Origin: Phanerodontia chrysosporium
Lineage: Eukaryota > Basidiomycota > Agaricomycetes > Polyporales > Phanerochaetaceae
Length of the DNA: 64,000 bases
Direction: 5' to 3'
Assembly: GCA_001910725.1 (NCBI GenBank)
Contig: MJGA01000004.1
Span: 2,108,001 to 2,172,000, forward strand
Under the pieces are notes generated by a model. The model was not told the origin of the DNA, did no database searches, and was given only the letters and a program-made list of their open reading frames with translations. Below, one piece after another: positions 48,771-60,700 of the stretch. The translations under genes and the position numbers were made by a program. Every line of letters begins with the position of its first letter. The first letter of the stretch is position 1.

Positions 48771-50008
48771 TTAACCGCCGTTAGTCTGAGGACCCTGCCA
48801 GAGACCATAGGCCTTGCCCGGTGTCGTCTGCCACAACCGGATCGTGCCTACGAGATGATCGTGTCAAGCCGTGAAACTGATTTCGGAACAGATAACTTAC
48901 CATCCTCTGATGTATAGTTGGAAAACGGGTAGCGGACAGTGATGAGTACAGACTGATGGAAACAAAGCCGGAAATACTCACCGCTGCCGCTCGCAAACAT
49001 CTCTCCGTCTGGGCTAAACTCGATGCAATGCACAGGGCCATGGTGGCCCTTCAGGACATCCCGCTCCGTGCCATCGAGACTATGTATCCTGACCCACTCG
49101 TCGGTCGTGCTGCCGGTAACGAACCGATCTTGCAAGGTCGGGTGAATGGAAGCCGATGACGGCGCATATGGCAAGGTGAGGCTGTGAATGTTACTTCCGC
49201 CGTTCGGCAGTGCTGGGATGAATGCAACAGTCTTGCCAGAAGTGACCACTAGTCGGTTTGTCTGCGGCGAGAGCTCCATGGAGGTTATAGGGCCTGGGAA
49301 GCTCATGCTCGTAGACAAACTCTTCGTGCGGAGATCCCACCATCTCCAGAGCAATATTCTCAGTATCAAGCTCGACATATGAGTTGCGGATGACATACTT
49401 GATAGCACCATCCTCGCCGGCAGTCACGCCCGTGTGCTCTCCCACCCACACGACACTTTTGACAGTACCGTCATGCGAGAACGTCGCACCCGGCTCGAGA
49501 AGCAGCTCCGGCTCCGCATCCGGCCTGCGCAGGTCAAACATGCGCACTTTCTTCTCCTGGCCGCCGGTCAGGAGGTGGGATGCGCTCGAAGATAGCGCGA
49601 CGCTGCGGACAATGTGGTTATGTGGAAAAGAGTGGAGGGCCTCGCCGCTGTACGTGTCCCATATCTTCCTAGATCAAGGGCAATCAGGGTCAGCAGCAGC
49701 GCGGAATTGGTCGCGCGCGGAGGCGAACGCAAAGATAGCTCTGATGGTGCTCACGCTGTGAAGTCTGCGCTTCCGGACGCGGCACGAGAAGTGTCCGGCG
49801 TGAGCTTGCTGGACCAGACGGCGCCTTTGTGACCGATGAAGGTTCCTATCCAGTCGCCGGTCCACTCGCGGAGCATGGGGTTGCCATCTTTGCAGCTGGA
49901 GATGAGGACGTAGGTGCCGTCCTCCTGCAAGGGCGAGAAGGAGAGGTGGGTGACGGGGCGAGTATGGCCGGGAGCGACGAGGGGGACGTTCTTGGGATGC
50001 TGGGCCAT
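48771..50008 (-). CDS. STRAP: STRAP-type WD40 repeat protein
   Basis: Five exons (49755-50008, 49399-49668, 48982-49343, 48901-48906, 48771-48847) give an intact 322-residue, seven-bladed propeller. Diagnostic blocks are VPLVAPGHTRPVTHLSFSP, SSCKDGNPMLREWTGDWIGT, GHKGAVWSS, GSADFTAKIWD and GHHGPVHCIEFSPDGEMFASGS. STRAP homologues (serine-threonine kinase receptor-associated protein; unrip in the SMN complex) are scaffolds for signalling and snRNP assembly. The last blade needs a 6-nt exon at 48901-48906 to form SGSEDGTIRLWQT. There is no frameshift. Confidence 0.94.
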
Positions 50009-51634
50009 GGGTCGTAAAAGGGCGTTACTCGTACAGGAAATGGGAAGCGGGGGTCGTGACGGCGGCGCACTGCGCTCTGGACAAGGACGAAGAGGCGACA
50101 CGAGCAGCGCCCAGTGCTCGCCCGCACAGGACTTGATCAAGGCCACGTGCCAAATCACCAATCTCTCCTGCCGGCGCTAGTCCCCGACGCGCCACACCGC
50201 CCGCGCTAAACCTTTCTGCCTCCGTCGCCCCGAACCGCCATCTCGTCCTCCTCCGTTCGCCGTCGTCCGACTCGTCCGAGGCACTTTGACATGGCACACC
50301 GCGACTGGCTCCGTTGCCTTGGCACAGAAAATCTCCCTATATGCGCGTCTTTTCGACGCTGCTCCATCAGAGGCTTGCAAAGCACAATCATCTGAATTAT
50401 CGCCAGCACAGCGGTGCGGACATCATCTGTCAAGAAAAAAAACACGGCGGATCTATCGCCTCAGCTCATCTGGAGAGAAGGCGCACAGCCCTTGCTCTCG
50501 AACCACCCACCGTGGCAATCAGGCCCCGCGCCCGTAGAGGGTCACTAGAGCTCGTGCGCACCGCAGTTTTCTCGATGTCCATTCATTTATGCATTAGAGG
50601 AAATGCAGATCACAAACGCCTCCGCTCTCGCCCAAGAAGATCAATGACCCGGCGGCAGGGCTCGCTCCAAATACGCCAGGAACGTCATCGCTCACAGGAG
50701 GCGTCCAGACCACGGCACACCCGCACGCCCTCCATACCCGCTGCTGCCAACGTCAGGCGACACAAATGAACTTCTTGAAGCCCGTCCGTCCTCCTGTCTG
50801 CGTCGCTTCTGCGCCGGACCCAGGTGTGCTAGTGTGTATATGCGCCTCGGGAGACCCGACGGAGGGGTCGGGAGAATTTTGCGCTCCTGGTGAGCTGTCT
50901 TCCTAATCTCCAGTGTCAGCAGCTGTCGCGCTTTGTGATGCCTGTGCCTGGCTAGAGGGTGTCGAGCCGCGGCCAGAGGATGGCGTGCTGCCACGCGCAC
51001 TCGGACCCCGACGGTTTCCTTTCAGGGCAGGTCCAGTGTTGGAGCGTCTCCGTGCGGGCGGGGCCTGATGTGGCGAGGGCGAGGGCTGTGCCTGGATCTC
51101 GTCTTCACCGAAGCATCGCGGAGGACCTCGCGCGGGGAGCAGACATGGGCCGCGAGAGACGCGTCTCACTCTCGGGAGGAGTAGACGCGGTCACGTGCCG
51201 ATTCCGCAAGCGTTTTGGAGAATGGCGTGCTTGGCCAAACTTCTCTCCCGGCGGTGCCACCTGGAGTCCTCATCTTGCGCAATTGCTCGCCGGCATTCTG
51301 AATCAGCAGCCAAAAATGCCATTTCTATCCTTTCGGGCTCACCGTTCTCTCCAGCTTTCCATCCCTGATACAACTACGCTCTACCACGCCAGTGTTCGCT
51401 CACTAGCCTCCTCCTCCTAGGGGTAGCGCCATCGAACCCGTGTCTAGCGCATTCATTCCTTAGCAGGAACTCTCTTTCGCCACCGCCTACCGGAGACGCC
51501 ATCGCATCTTCTCTCTCAGGGTCCCTCCCTGAACATCCACCCGACGGCGCACTTGTCAGTTCACTTCTCCACGCGAGGCCTGCGTGCCTGAACTTCCCTG
51601 TTCCATCTATCTGGGTCTGTCCTATATAACCCCA
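50009..51634. promoter_or_regulatory. Divergent intergenic region of STRAP and sulfate permease
   Basis: About 1.6 kb without a supported gene. A TATATAA at about 51623-51629 sits only about 6 bp before the assigned permease ATG at 51635, much too close to drive that start. The real start may be a later ATG (51707), or the motif is chance. Confidence 0.4.
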
Positions 51635-54473
51635 ATGGCTTCTCATCCTCCACCATCCTCCTCGTCTTCGACCCTCGTACCCTCCGGCTCAACGTCGATC
51701 ACATCAATGTATCGGAAAGCGAAGAAGTTGGGCAAACGTATCATAGGGTACAACGATGACTCCGTCCCAGTTGTCTCTGTTGCGCACTGGATTCGAAACC
51801 TCTCGCCGGACCCCAAACGCGATGTACGTGCGCGCGTCGTTGTGCAATGTGCGCAGCTAACGATTCGTTGTCACAGGTAGTGCGCTATGTTGAATCCTTG
51901 TTCCCCATCACGGGCTGGATTACGCGGTACAGTGAGTTGGCATCGTCCGCTACGTCTCTCGATGACGCTAACAGCCCCCGCAGACCTCGGATGGCTGTAT
52001 GGTGACGTCGTCGCGGGCCTTACGGTCGGCATTGTTGTCGTCCCCCAGTCTATGTCCTATGCACAGGTTTGTTGATACCTCCGCTATTCCCGCGATAGAG
52101 CATTTCTCATCATTAATATCCGCGATAGATTGCCACCCTTCCGCCTGAGTACGGCCTCTATTCCGCCTTCGTTGGCGTCCTCATTTACTGTGTATGTCCG
52201 CCTCCATGCTGTTACCGTGCACCTCCGCTGATCTTCCCTTCTTTGGCATCGCAGCTCTTTGCAACATCGAAAGATGTTTCCATTGGTCCCGTCGCCGTCA
52301 TGTCCCTCACCGTATCGCAGATCATCGCTCATGTGAACAAGTCACATCCGAACGTTTGGAGTGGGCCGCAAATTGCGACTACCGTCGCGTTTGTCTGTGG
52401 TCTGATCGTTCTTGCCATCGGTTTACTCCGACTCGGTTGGATCGTCGAGTTCATCCCTGCCCCGCTGTGAGCGGTTTCATGACGGGTTCAGCTATCAACA
52501 TTGTCGCGGGTCAGGTGCCCGGTCTACTTGGAGAGAGCGGCTTCGAGTAAGTGCGCTCCAGGATGATCGTCTTCGGGCCGTGCTAAGTATTTTTGCAGTA
52601 CCCGTGCAGCAACGTACAAGGTCATCATCAACTCCTTCAAGTACTTGCCTCAGGCGAAGCTCGATGCTGCATTTGGCATTACTGGCTTGGTCTCGCTCTA
52701 TGGAATTCGCATTCTTTGCGACTGGCTATCCAAGAGATACCCAAGGCGACGTATGTGTCTTGTACACTTCCACGCGATCTACGGCTGACAGTTTTGCAGA
52801 ACGACTGTTCTTCTTCCTCTCCACTTTCCGTAACGCCTTCGTCATCATCGTCCTCACCATTGCATCCTGGCTCTACTGCCGTCACCGCAAGAGTCACTCG
52901 GGCAAGTACCCTATCAAGATCCTGCAGACCGTTCCCCGTGGTTTCAGGCACGTTGGCGCGCCGACGATTGACTCTGACCTGGTATCCGCGCTTGCTCCCG
53001 AACTCCCGGTCGCGACGATCATCTTGCTACTTGAACACATTGCCATCTCGAAGTGTGAGTAATATTACTTCTCTTCGAATTAGCCCTAGATTGATCGGTG
53101 TTCTGCAGCCTTCGGACGTGTCAATGGCTACAAGATCAACCCTAACCAGGAGCTGATCGCCATTGGTGTCACCAACACTGTCGGCACAGTCTTCGGCGCA
53201 TATCCGGCAACAGGTTCCTTCTCCCGCTCTGCACTGAAGTCGAAGTCTGGTGTGCGCACGCCCGCTGCTGGTATCTTGACTGCAATCGTCGTCATTGTCG
53301 CCCTGTACGGTCTTACGCCTGCGTTCTTCTGGATCCCCAACGCTGGCCTCTCTGCCATCATCATCCACGCAGTCGCCGACCTCGTCGCCAAGCCGCGTCA
53401 GATCTACTCCTTCTGGCGTGTGTCTCCCCTCGAGTTCATCATCTGGCTCGCGGCCGTTGTCGTCACCATCTTCTCGACTATCGAAGATGGTATCTACACT
53501 TCGATCTGCACATCCCTCGCACTCATGCTCATCAGGATTGCGCGTCCACGCGGCTACTTCCTCGGCAAGGTCACCCTGCGTGCCGGCGAGCACGAAGACG
53601 CGGAGAGTCGCGACGTGTACGTGCCGCTGAACCCGAAGGCGAGTCTCATGAACACTTCCGTGAAGCCGACCCCGCCGATGCCCGGCGTAATCGTGTACCG
53701 CTTCGAAGAGAGCTTCCTGTACCCGAACGCGAGCATCCTCAACTCCACCATCGTCGACTACGTCAAGGCCAACATGCGTCGCGGTGTGGACATGAGCACG
53801 ATCAAGCTGGCAGATCGCCCGTGGAACGACCCCGGTCCCAAGCCGGGGCAGGATCTCGAAGCGGAGAACAGCAAGAAGCCCGATCTAAAGGCGGTTGTCC
53901 TGGACTTTTCTGGAGTGTGAGTTTTCTGTCCATCCTACTACCGTCGGACCGCATACTAACGATTGAATTACGCAGTTCGCAGGTAGATACGACGGCTGTG
54001 CAAGCACTCATCGATACTCGGAACGAGGTAGAACGCTGGGTGAACCACCCTGTCGAGTTCCACTTCGCGACGGTCCTCTCACCTTGGATTCGTCGCGCGC
54101 TCATTGCCGGCGGATTCGGCGCCGGCCGCCCGTCGTCACGCGCCCCCACGGAAATCGCGCAAGTCGTGCATCTTGGTGACGTGCGCGAACCGTCGCCCTC
54201 GCTGCCGAGAAGGGCGATATCGAGAATGCTGTCATCGTGGAGGAGGAGCGGCGCCGCGGCTCGAGCTCGACGTACAAGTCGAGCGCGGACCAGAGCGGAA
54301 GCGAGCCGATCGTGCTGCAAGACACGCCCTTCTTCCACTTCGACGTCGTCTCCGCCGTGCGCGCTGCCGAATCTGGTGCGCAGCATGCTGGCCTCTCGCG
54401 TACGCCCAGCGTCCTCTCGACAGGATCCGGAAAGGATGTAGACCGCAGCCCGGGACTCGGCCTTGGCCACTAG
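51635..54473 (+). CDS. SUL1: Sulfate permease (SulP/SLC26) with STAS domain, two apparent frameshifts
   Basis: A plasma-membrane proton-coupled sulfate importer feeding sulfur assimilation. Nine exons (51635-51823, 51877-51931, 51984-52066, 52129-52191, 52255-52546, 52599-52750, 52800-53054, 53109-53916, 53976-54473) give about 798 residues. SulP landmarks are GDVVAGLTVGIVVVPQSMSY, PPEYGLYSAFVGVLIY, the SKDVSIGPVAVMSL loop and GYKINPNQELIAIGVTN; the STAS domain covers roughly residues 560-750. Frame breaks near 52464 (FIPAP/VSGFMTG) and 54200 (before AEKGDIENAVIV) each need one missing base. Fungal sulfate permeases are usually induced by sulfur limitation; no site was identified here. A second copy begins beyond the right edge. 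Confidence 0.95.
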
Positions 54474-54876
54474 CATGAGCCATTTCCTTCTTCGCGACCA
54501 CATACCCACGACGCAACCTTCAACACGATGGACGGTCCTTCTTCCTTCGGAATGCTGCGATGGCCACGCTTTCACCCTGGAAAACACCCACAAAAAAGTA
54601 CTACCGGTGTAATCTGTACGACTAGAGCTTCGGACTTCATGTATGTTGTATCATAGTAGACTGCGTGTCGTCTAATTGCACTCCTGCAAGATTCTGACGT
54701 TCCTACGATGAGTGTGCAGTCGCGAGGGGCGCCACAGGCGCCACCGCTCAAACCTTCCATATCAATGCAGCACGTGCGGACTCAACACTCCGACTTGCCG
54801 ACTTGCATGAAATCTCCGCTCGGTACCTTTGGCCTGCGTTCAACTCGAACCACATCGACCCTCTCATACCCGAAGC
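54474..54876. other. Intergenic
   Basis: About 400 bp between the sulfate permease stop and F-box paralogue B. No gene seen. Confidence 0.5.
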
Positions 54877-57427
54877 ATGCCGCCTCGTCCAAAGCGCGCT
54901 GCGACGAAGCGTGCACGTCCCGCGACGCCTGTGGACAAGAGCGATGCGAGCGACTTCGAGGAGTCACCCCCAAAACCGCCACCGAAACGCGCCAGGCGTG
55001 GCAAAAACACAAAAATGCGCGCAAGTATCGAGAAACTCGTCGAGATGCCTCTTGACTTCATCTACCTGGTGAGTTGCCCGGGCTTGTTGCTGTGGTTCGT
55101 GGTCGTCGAGCGATGTTGACCAGTCCGCCACGTCGCCACTGTGCCCTTAGCTCGTGTGCAAGCTGCAGCCCTTGGATCTGCTTCATATGGCTAGGTCGTG
55201 CAGGAGCCTGCGCGAATTCTTTATGAGCCGGAAGTCGGAGCAGTTTTGGAAGGCCGCTGCCAAGAATATGGACGACTTGCCGTCGCCACCTGAAGGCCTC
55301 AGCTGGCCTGCCTATACAGCTGTCATGTTTTCCGCGGTCTGCCATGTGAGTCAGCCATTAAGAACACACAGAACCTACCTTCACGCTCCCCTGTGATTCT
55401 CTAGAACTGCGGCAAAGGCGGCTGCGACACTATCTCCTGGGACTGTCTGGCGCGGTACTGTGGAGCTTGCAAGTATCAGTAAGCCTAGTTGTTATGACCA
55501 ACAGCGCGGCCGCTGATGATATTACAGATTGTCCACCCTGCATACAACGAAGTACGACCAGGTTCGCTCGTTGGAGGTCGGGCTACCCAATGCAAACATT
55601 CCGTATCCTGTTGACCAGATACCGCTACATTGCGTGGTCCCTGTCATGGAGACAGACAACAAGATATTCTACGATGCCTCAGGAATCTGTAAGTTGTTAT
55701 ATATTGACGAATTGCGGCCTCCGGAATTGATGTCACCTCGTCAGTGCCTTGGCTGAAGAGACCTTGGCGGTGGAACTTTAACTGGCTTGCGATGAAACGC
55801 CTGCAAGAAGATTTGAAGAAACTCTCACCCGAGCAGATGTTCGGCTATATCGACGCGAAAGCCAAAGCGCTGCAAACCCGCAGAGAGGTGCATTACGGTC
55901 TAAAACAGACTTGATATACCGTTTCACTTATAATCTACCCCAGCAAACGCCACCCCTTGTGGCGTGGAAGGAGGAAAACAAGTTGATCCGCGCCAGTGAA
56001 CGACAACAGCTGCAAAAGCTAGGGGTGAAAGGTGTGTCGACTTCGTATCACAAACGTAGGTGTTGCTCATGCATGGCCGTGTAGCATCAAGCAGAAGCTC
56101 ACCGAAGCTGGTTGGGGTGAGGAGTTGGGCCTCATGCCCGCCGCAGCATTCGACTCTCATCCATTGGTGGCACAACCGAAGGCACTCACGGACAGAAGTA
56201 TGTGTTTGACTCATTCTCCACCCTGCATAGTGCGTTCATTCTTCCAAAGTTTGGAAAAGCATACACTCGCGGCTCGAGGACTTCTTACTACACCATCAAC
56301 AGGACCGACTCTACCGAGAACGTGGAGCTCTCGTCAAGTCTAGACTCAAAATGATGTCGGATGCTATCGACGCCATCCAGCCGCTCACTGACGATGGTCC
56401 GGCTACTTGTGATATCGCTCTAGGCATCCCGGAGATTCAGACAACATTGGAACTCCCTGCCGATATTACCGTCACCATGGCCAGCTTCGACTTCTTAGCC
56501 AACAAGCTGCCCACTTTTGTGCAGCGGTGGAAAGACGATACACGCAAGCAGTTGTGTGACCTTGTCAGGGCGAAAGTAAAGCTTGCTCAGTCTACTGACC
56601 CGTTGTCTTTGGCAATAGGGAGCAGGTTCCGATGCAGACATTGCAGTTGCTCCGACACGGGGTACCCCCATCTGTTGTCACACCGACTCGGATGCCACAA
56701 TCTTCCAGAGCATACTTTCGAAGAACGGGACTATTGCAAAGAGCTGATCGTCTATACGTTGCAACTTCGTCGCAATACTCCTTCTAATTTTACAGATGAG
56801 GTCCCCTTCCTAGAGGGGATTGTCAAGCTTTGTGGACAGGACCCTGCGAAGGCCACAGTCAGCGAGATGGACCTACTGCCGATTCGTTTGACATGTTCGA
56901 AGCACAACGGCGAAGGGGAGGTCACCGTGATGACCTGGTCTATGATGGCAAGTGCAACTCCAACCTTCTGACTGCGCGTTCATTCATCCTGCTGTATTCC
57001 AGCTCGCCCACCGGAGGCAGCATTATTGGGAACGGTGTGATACGAATGACTATGACGTCGTCCCCGAGAATTTATGCGAAGCCGCGAGGCCTTTGGAGGA
57101 GACTGCCCAGAAACATCTGGAGGAAACACTCGCATCCATGAATGTCTGGCAGTGTACCCACTGCACGAATGTTGCCCGAACCTCGAAGAAACGGCTCTTG
57201 GCCCACCTTGCTTCTGGGTGAGCTCTGTCCATCTTGCACGCAGCCGGTCGGAGCTGACTCCCCTTTTCAGCCATGGTATAGAACCTCCCAGTGAAAATGA
57301 CCTGTTCTGCTCAGAACACGAAAACCCAAAAGCCGTGCAACTCCTGGACGAAAGCAAACGGGTGGGGCTAGGCAAGACATATGAACGCAGCCTTGAGAAA
57401 GGTTTGGTGGCCTTCGTTCGACTGTAG
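54877..57427 (+). CDS. F-box protein with multiple zinc fingers, paralogue B
   Basis: Ten exons (54877-55068, 55151-55345, 55405-55478, 55528-55688, 55745-55887, 55944-56031, 56085-56197, 56250-56947, 57003-57217, 57271-57427) give about 678 residues colinear with paralogue A. Features in order are a basic tail, F-box (MPLDFIYLVCKLQPLDLLHM), Cys cluster NCGKGGCDTISWDC...CGAC, CRHC...H...H unit and C2H2-like finger WQCTHC...HLASGH. Seven internal exons match A in length to within six bases and all phases agree. Exon 6 is one base short of A (88 against 89 nt), an apparent frameshift near 56030. Intron 8 starts with GC instead of GT (56948). The stop TAG (57425-57427) touches the retrotransposon insertion. 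Confidence 0.85.
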
Positions 57428-57433
57428 CAGTCT

Positions 57434-57698
57434 TGAAGAATCGAGCGGGGGTGAGATGCGGGAAACGAACGATGATATTCAGCGAGATGTAGCTAGGATT
57501 TTTATACATTTTCTTGTAACTACTAGAAAGGAAATGAAAAGTGGGTTTTGTGTTATTACAAAGGCGGGATACTAAGATAAGATAGAGTGGATCGGAATGA
57601 AGATAAGAAAATGGAGATTACTACCGACGAGTGCCTTTTATGGCATGCCGCCCTGCGTCTGAGGTGGGTCACCTCGGCGGCGCCTCGGGATGACAACA
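57434..57698 (-). repeat. 3' LTR of the copia element (265 bp)
   Basis: It runs from TG to CA and aligns to 61849-62106. The half nearest the element interior is almost identical to the other LTR, while the outer 75 bp carries several substitutions and small indels. It contains a short inverted repeat (GAGGTG...CACCTC) around 57661-57675. Confidence 0.92.
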
Positions 57699-57707
57699 CT
57701 CCCCCTC
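57699..57707 (-). other. Polypurine tract
   Basis: GAGGGGGAG on the minus strand directly abuts the 3' LTR, the expected place for plus-strand priming. It overlaps the end of the polyprotein stop codon. Confidence 0.75.
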
Positions 57708-60700
57708 AGCGAGCGACGAGCTGAGCGAGTTCGAGCTGCTTGAGATGCGTCGGCTTGGCGAGTGCTTTGGTGAGCATGTCGGCGCAATTGTCGGCGGAGG
57801 CGCAATGCGTGATGTCGATGTCGCCGTCCTTGACGCGTTGGCGAATGAAATGATGGCGAATATCGATGTGCTTGGAGCGCGCGTGAAATTGACTGTCGTG
57901 CGCGAAAGTGATGGCGGCTTGATTGTCGGTGAGGATCGTGGTAGCGGTGTCGCCGAGGATACCGAGTTCGGCGAGGAGGCGGCGTAGCCAGATGGCCTCC
58001 TTGGCTGCGTGTGAGAGGGCGATGTACTCCGCTTCCATCGTGGAGAGGGCGACCGTGGCTTGCTTCTTCGAGGACCAGCTGATGATGCCGCCGGCAAGCT
58101 TGAAGGCGTAGCCGGACACGGACCGGCGGTCGACCAGGGACTGTGCCCAGTCTGCGTCCGAGTATCCGATCAGATCTTGATCGTCGGGACCGTAGGTGAT
58201 GCCGAGGTCGAGTGTGCCCTTGAGGTAGCGAAAGACGTGCTTGACCGCCGTCCAGTGAGTGTTGGACGGTCTAGAGGTGAACTGTGAAAGGGCTTGAACA
58301 GCGAAGGCGATGTCGGGGCGTGTACCGACAGCGGCGTACATGAGGGAACCGATGGCGGCGGCGTAGGGCGCATCAACGGGCGTCTCGTCTTCGGAGATCG
58401 GCCCAAGCTTGATGTTCGGGTCAAGCGGCGTCGAGACCGGATTGCAGTCTTGCATGCCGAAACGCTCGAGAATGAGCTTGATGTAGTGCGACTGCTTGAT
58501 GGTGAGCGTGCGAGCGGTGCGGTCGCGAATGGCCTGAATGCCGACGAAGGTGGTGAGCGCGCCTGAGGTCGTGATGGCGAAGTGAGCGGCGATATCGGCC
58601 TTGAAGTCGTTTAAGGCAGCGCGCTTCCCAAAAAGGGTAGTGTCGTCGACATGAAGGAGTGCGAGCGTTAGAGCGTCGGAGCGTTTGAAGTAAACGCACG
58701 GATCGGCCTCGGAGCGAGTAAATCCCATCAGATTGACGAGAACGTGGTTGAGGAGGTTGTTCCAGGCGCGTCCGGCCTGCTTGAGACCGTACAGGGCCTT
58801 GCGCAGGACGTAGACTTGGCCAGAGTTGTCGTCATAGCCGGGTGCCTGACGCATGTAGATGGTCTCCTCGAGGGGGCCGTAGAGATACGCGCCGGTGATG
58901 TCGAGACCGTCGTCGTCGAGGTCGTAACGGGCGGCGATGGCGCATGCGGCACGCCAGGATTCGAGGCGGACGACGGGGGCGAAGGTTTGAAGGTAATCTT
59001 GCCCGGGGATCTGGGAGAAACCTTGTGCGACAAGACGTGCCTTGTACTTGTCGATCGAGCCGTCGGGGTGGCGTTTGATGGCGAAGACCCAGCGTAAGCC
59101 GATGGCCTTCCGGTCGTCCGGAAGGTCGCCCATCTCCCAAGTTCCCCTCCCCCTGAGCTGTGACATTTCAGCGTCCATGGCGGCCTGCCATTGCGGCCAG
59201 TCGTCCCGTGCCTTACACTCTTCAATAGAGGACGGATGGTCCCAATCTCCGCGTATTGCGAAGCAGATGTGGGCGTGAGCGCTAGCGTCGTGATCCGTCG
59301 ACTTTGGAGCAATGGTTCCGGTCTGGTGAAGACGTTTGTAGTCGACGCGAGGCATGTTGCGCTCGGACTTGCGCGTAGACTCGGGGGGAACGCTAGAGGA
59401 TGTCGAGCGAGGAAGAGCGACTGAGGGGGAACGCGATTTGGTCGTCGTAGCAGACGGTTCAGTCTTGGATGCCTTTGAAGAGTCGGGCGCTTGAGGCGCT
59501 GATGCCGGTGGTGGCGTCGTGGTATCTGAAGGCGGTGATTTGACTTGAGAAGGTGTCGGACTCTCCCCCTCAAGGGTGAAGGGGATGCTACGAGGTGGTT
59601 CAGCCTTACGCTCGAAGATGACATCGCGAGAAACTAGGATCTGGCGCATGCCAGGGACGAAGTACCTCCAGCCGGCACTCTTGTCCGAGATCCCGGTGAA
59701 GATGTAGCGCTCGGACTTCGGCTCGAGCTTCGAGCGACGATTTTCGGGTACGAGGACCCAGCAGGGTGTGCCGAACTCTTGCACGTCCTTGATATCAGGG
59801 CGGCGGCCCCAGAATAATTCGTAGGGCGTGAGATCGCGAGTGCGCATCGGCGTGCGGTTCTTGAGATAGGTGGCGTATGCCCAGGCCTCCTGCCAAAGGA
59901 ATTTCGGCAAGTCGCGCGCGATCAGCATGGCGCGCGCGTGCTCCGCGAGAGTGCGGTTGAGGTGTTCAGCGATGCCGTTCTGCGAAGGGGAATATGGTGC
60001 CGTGGTGCGGACGAGAATGCCACGAGAAGCGGTGTAGTCGCGAAACTGGCCTTGAGTGTACTCCTTCGCGTTGTCGACGTGAACTGTCTTGATCTTCGCG
60101 TTGAGATGACGCTCGAGGAGCGCTTCATACTTCTTGAAGCGGTCGAGGGCGGCGTCGCGTGATTTCATGAAGAAAATGACGACGTAGCGCGAAGCGGCAT
60201 CGGTGAATGTGATGACGTACGTATTGCCCTACAGAGAGGCAATGCGTGCCGGGCCCCAGATGTCTGAGAAGACAAGATCGCCGACGGCTAGAGCGCGATC
60301 GGCGGCGGTATCGGGGAATGGCACTCGTGAGTGCTTGGCCTGGATGCAGGCATCGCAGTCGAAGTCGATGTCCGACGAGGTGTCGACTTCCATGCCTTCT
60401 ACGAGGTCTTTGCGATGGATTTCCTGCAGCTGCTGGCGATTAATATGTCCCAGAGCGCAGTGCCATTCGTACCAAGTGCGCGCAGTGCGCACGGCGAGCG
60501 CTCGAGATCGCGCCGGGTACCGAAGTCTCATATCCATGTGATAGAGATGTCCGACGCGACGACCGTGGCAGATCATACGATCGCGGTCCTTGATGAACAA
60601 GTCCGGACCAGTGCCGACGAAGGTCATGCCTGCGCTAGCGAGGCGACCGAGGGACAGGAGATTGAACTCCATATCCGGCGCGTGTAGAACGTCGGTGAGC

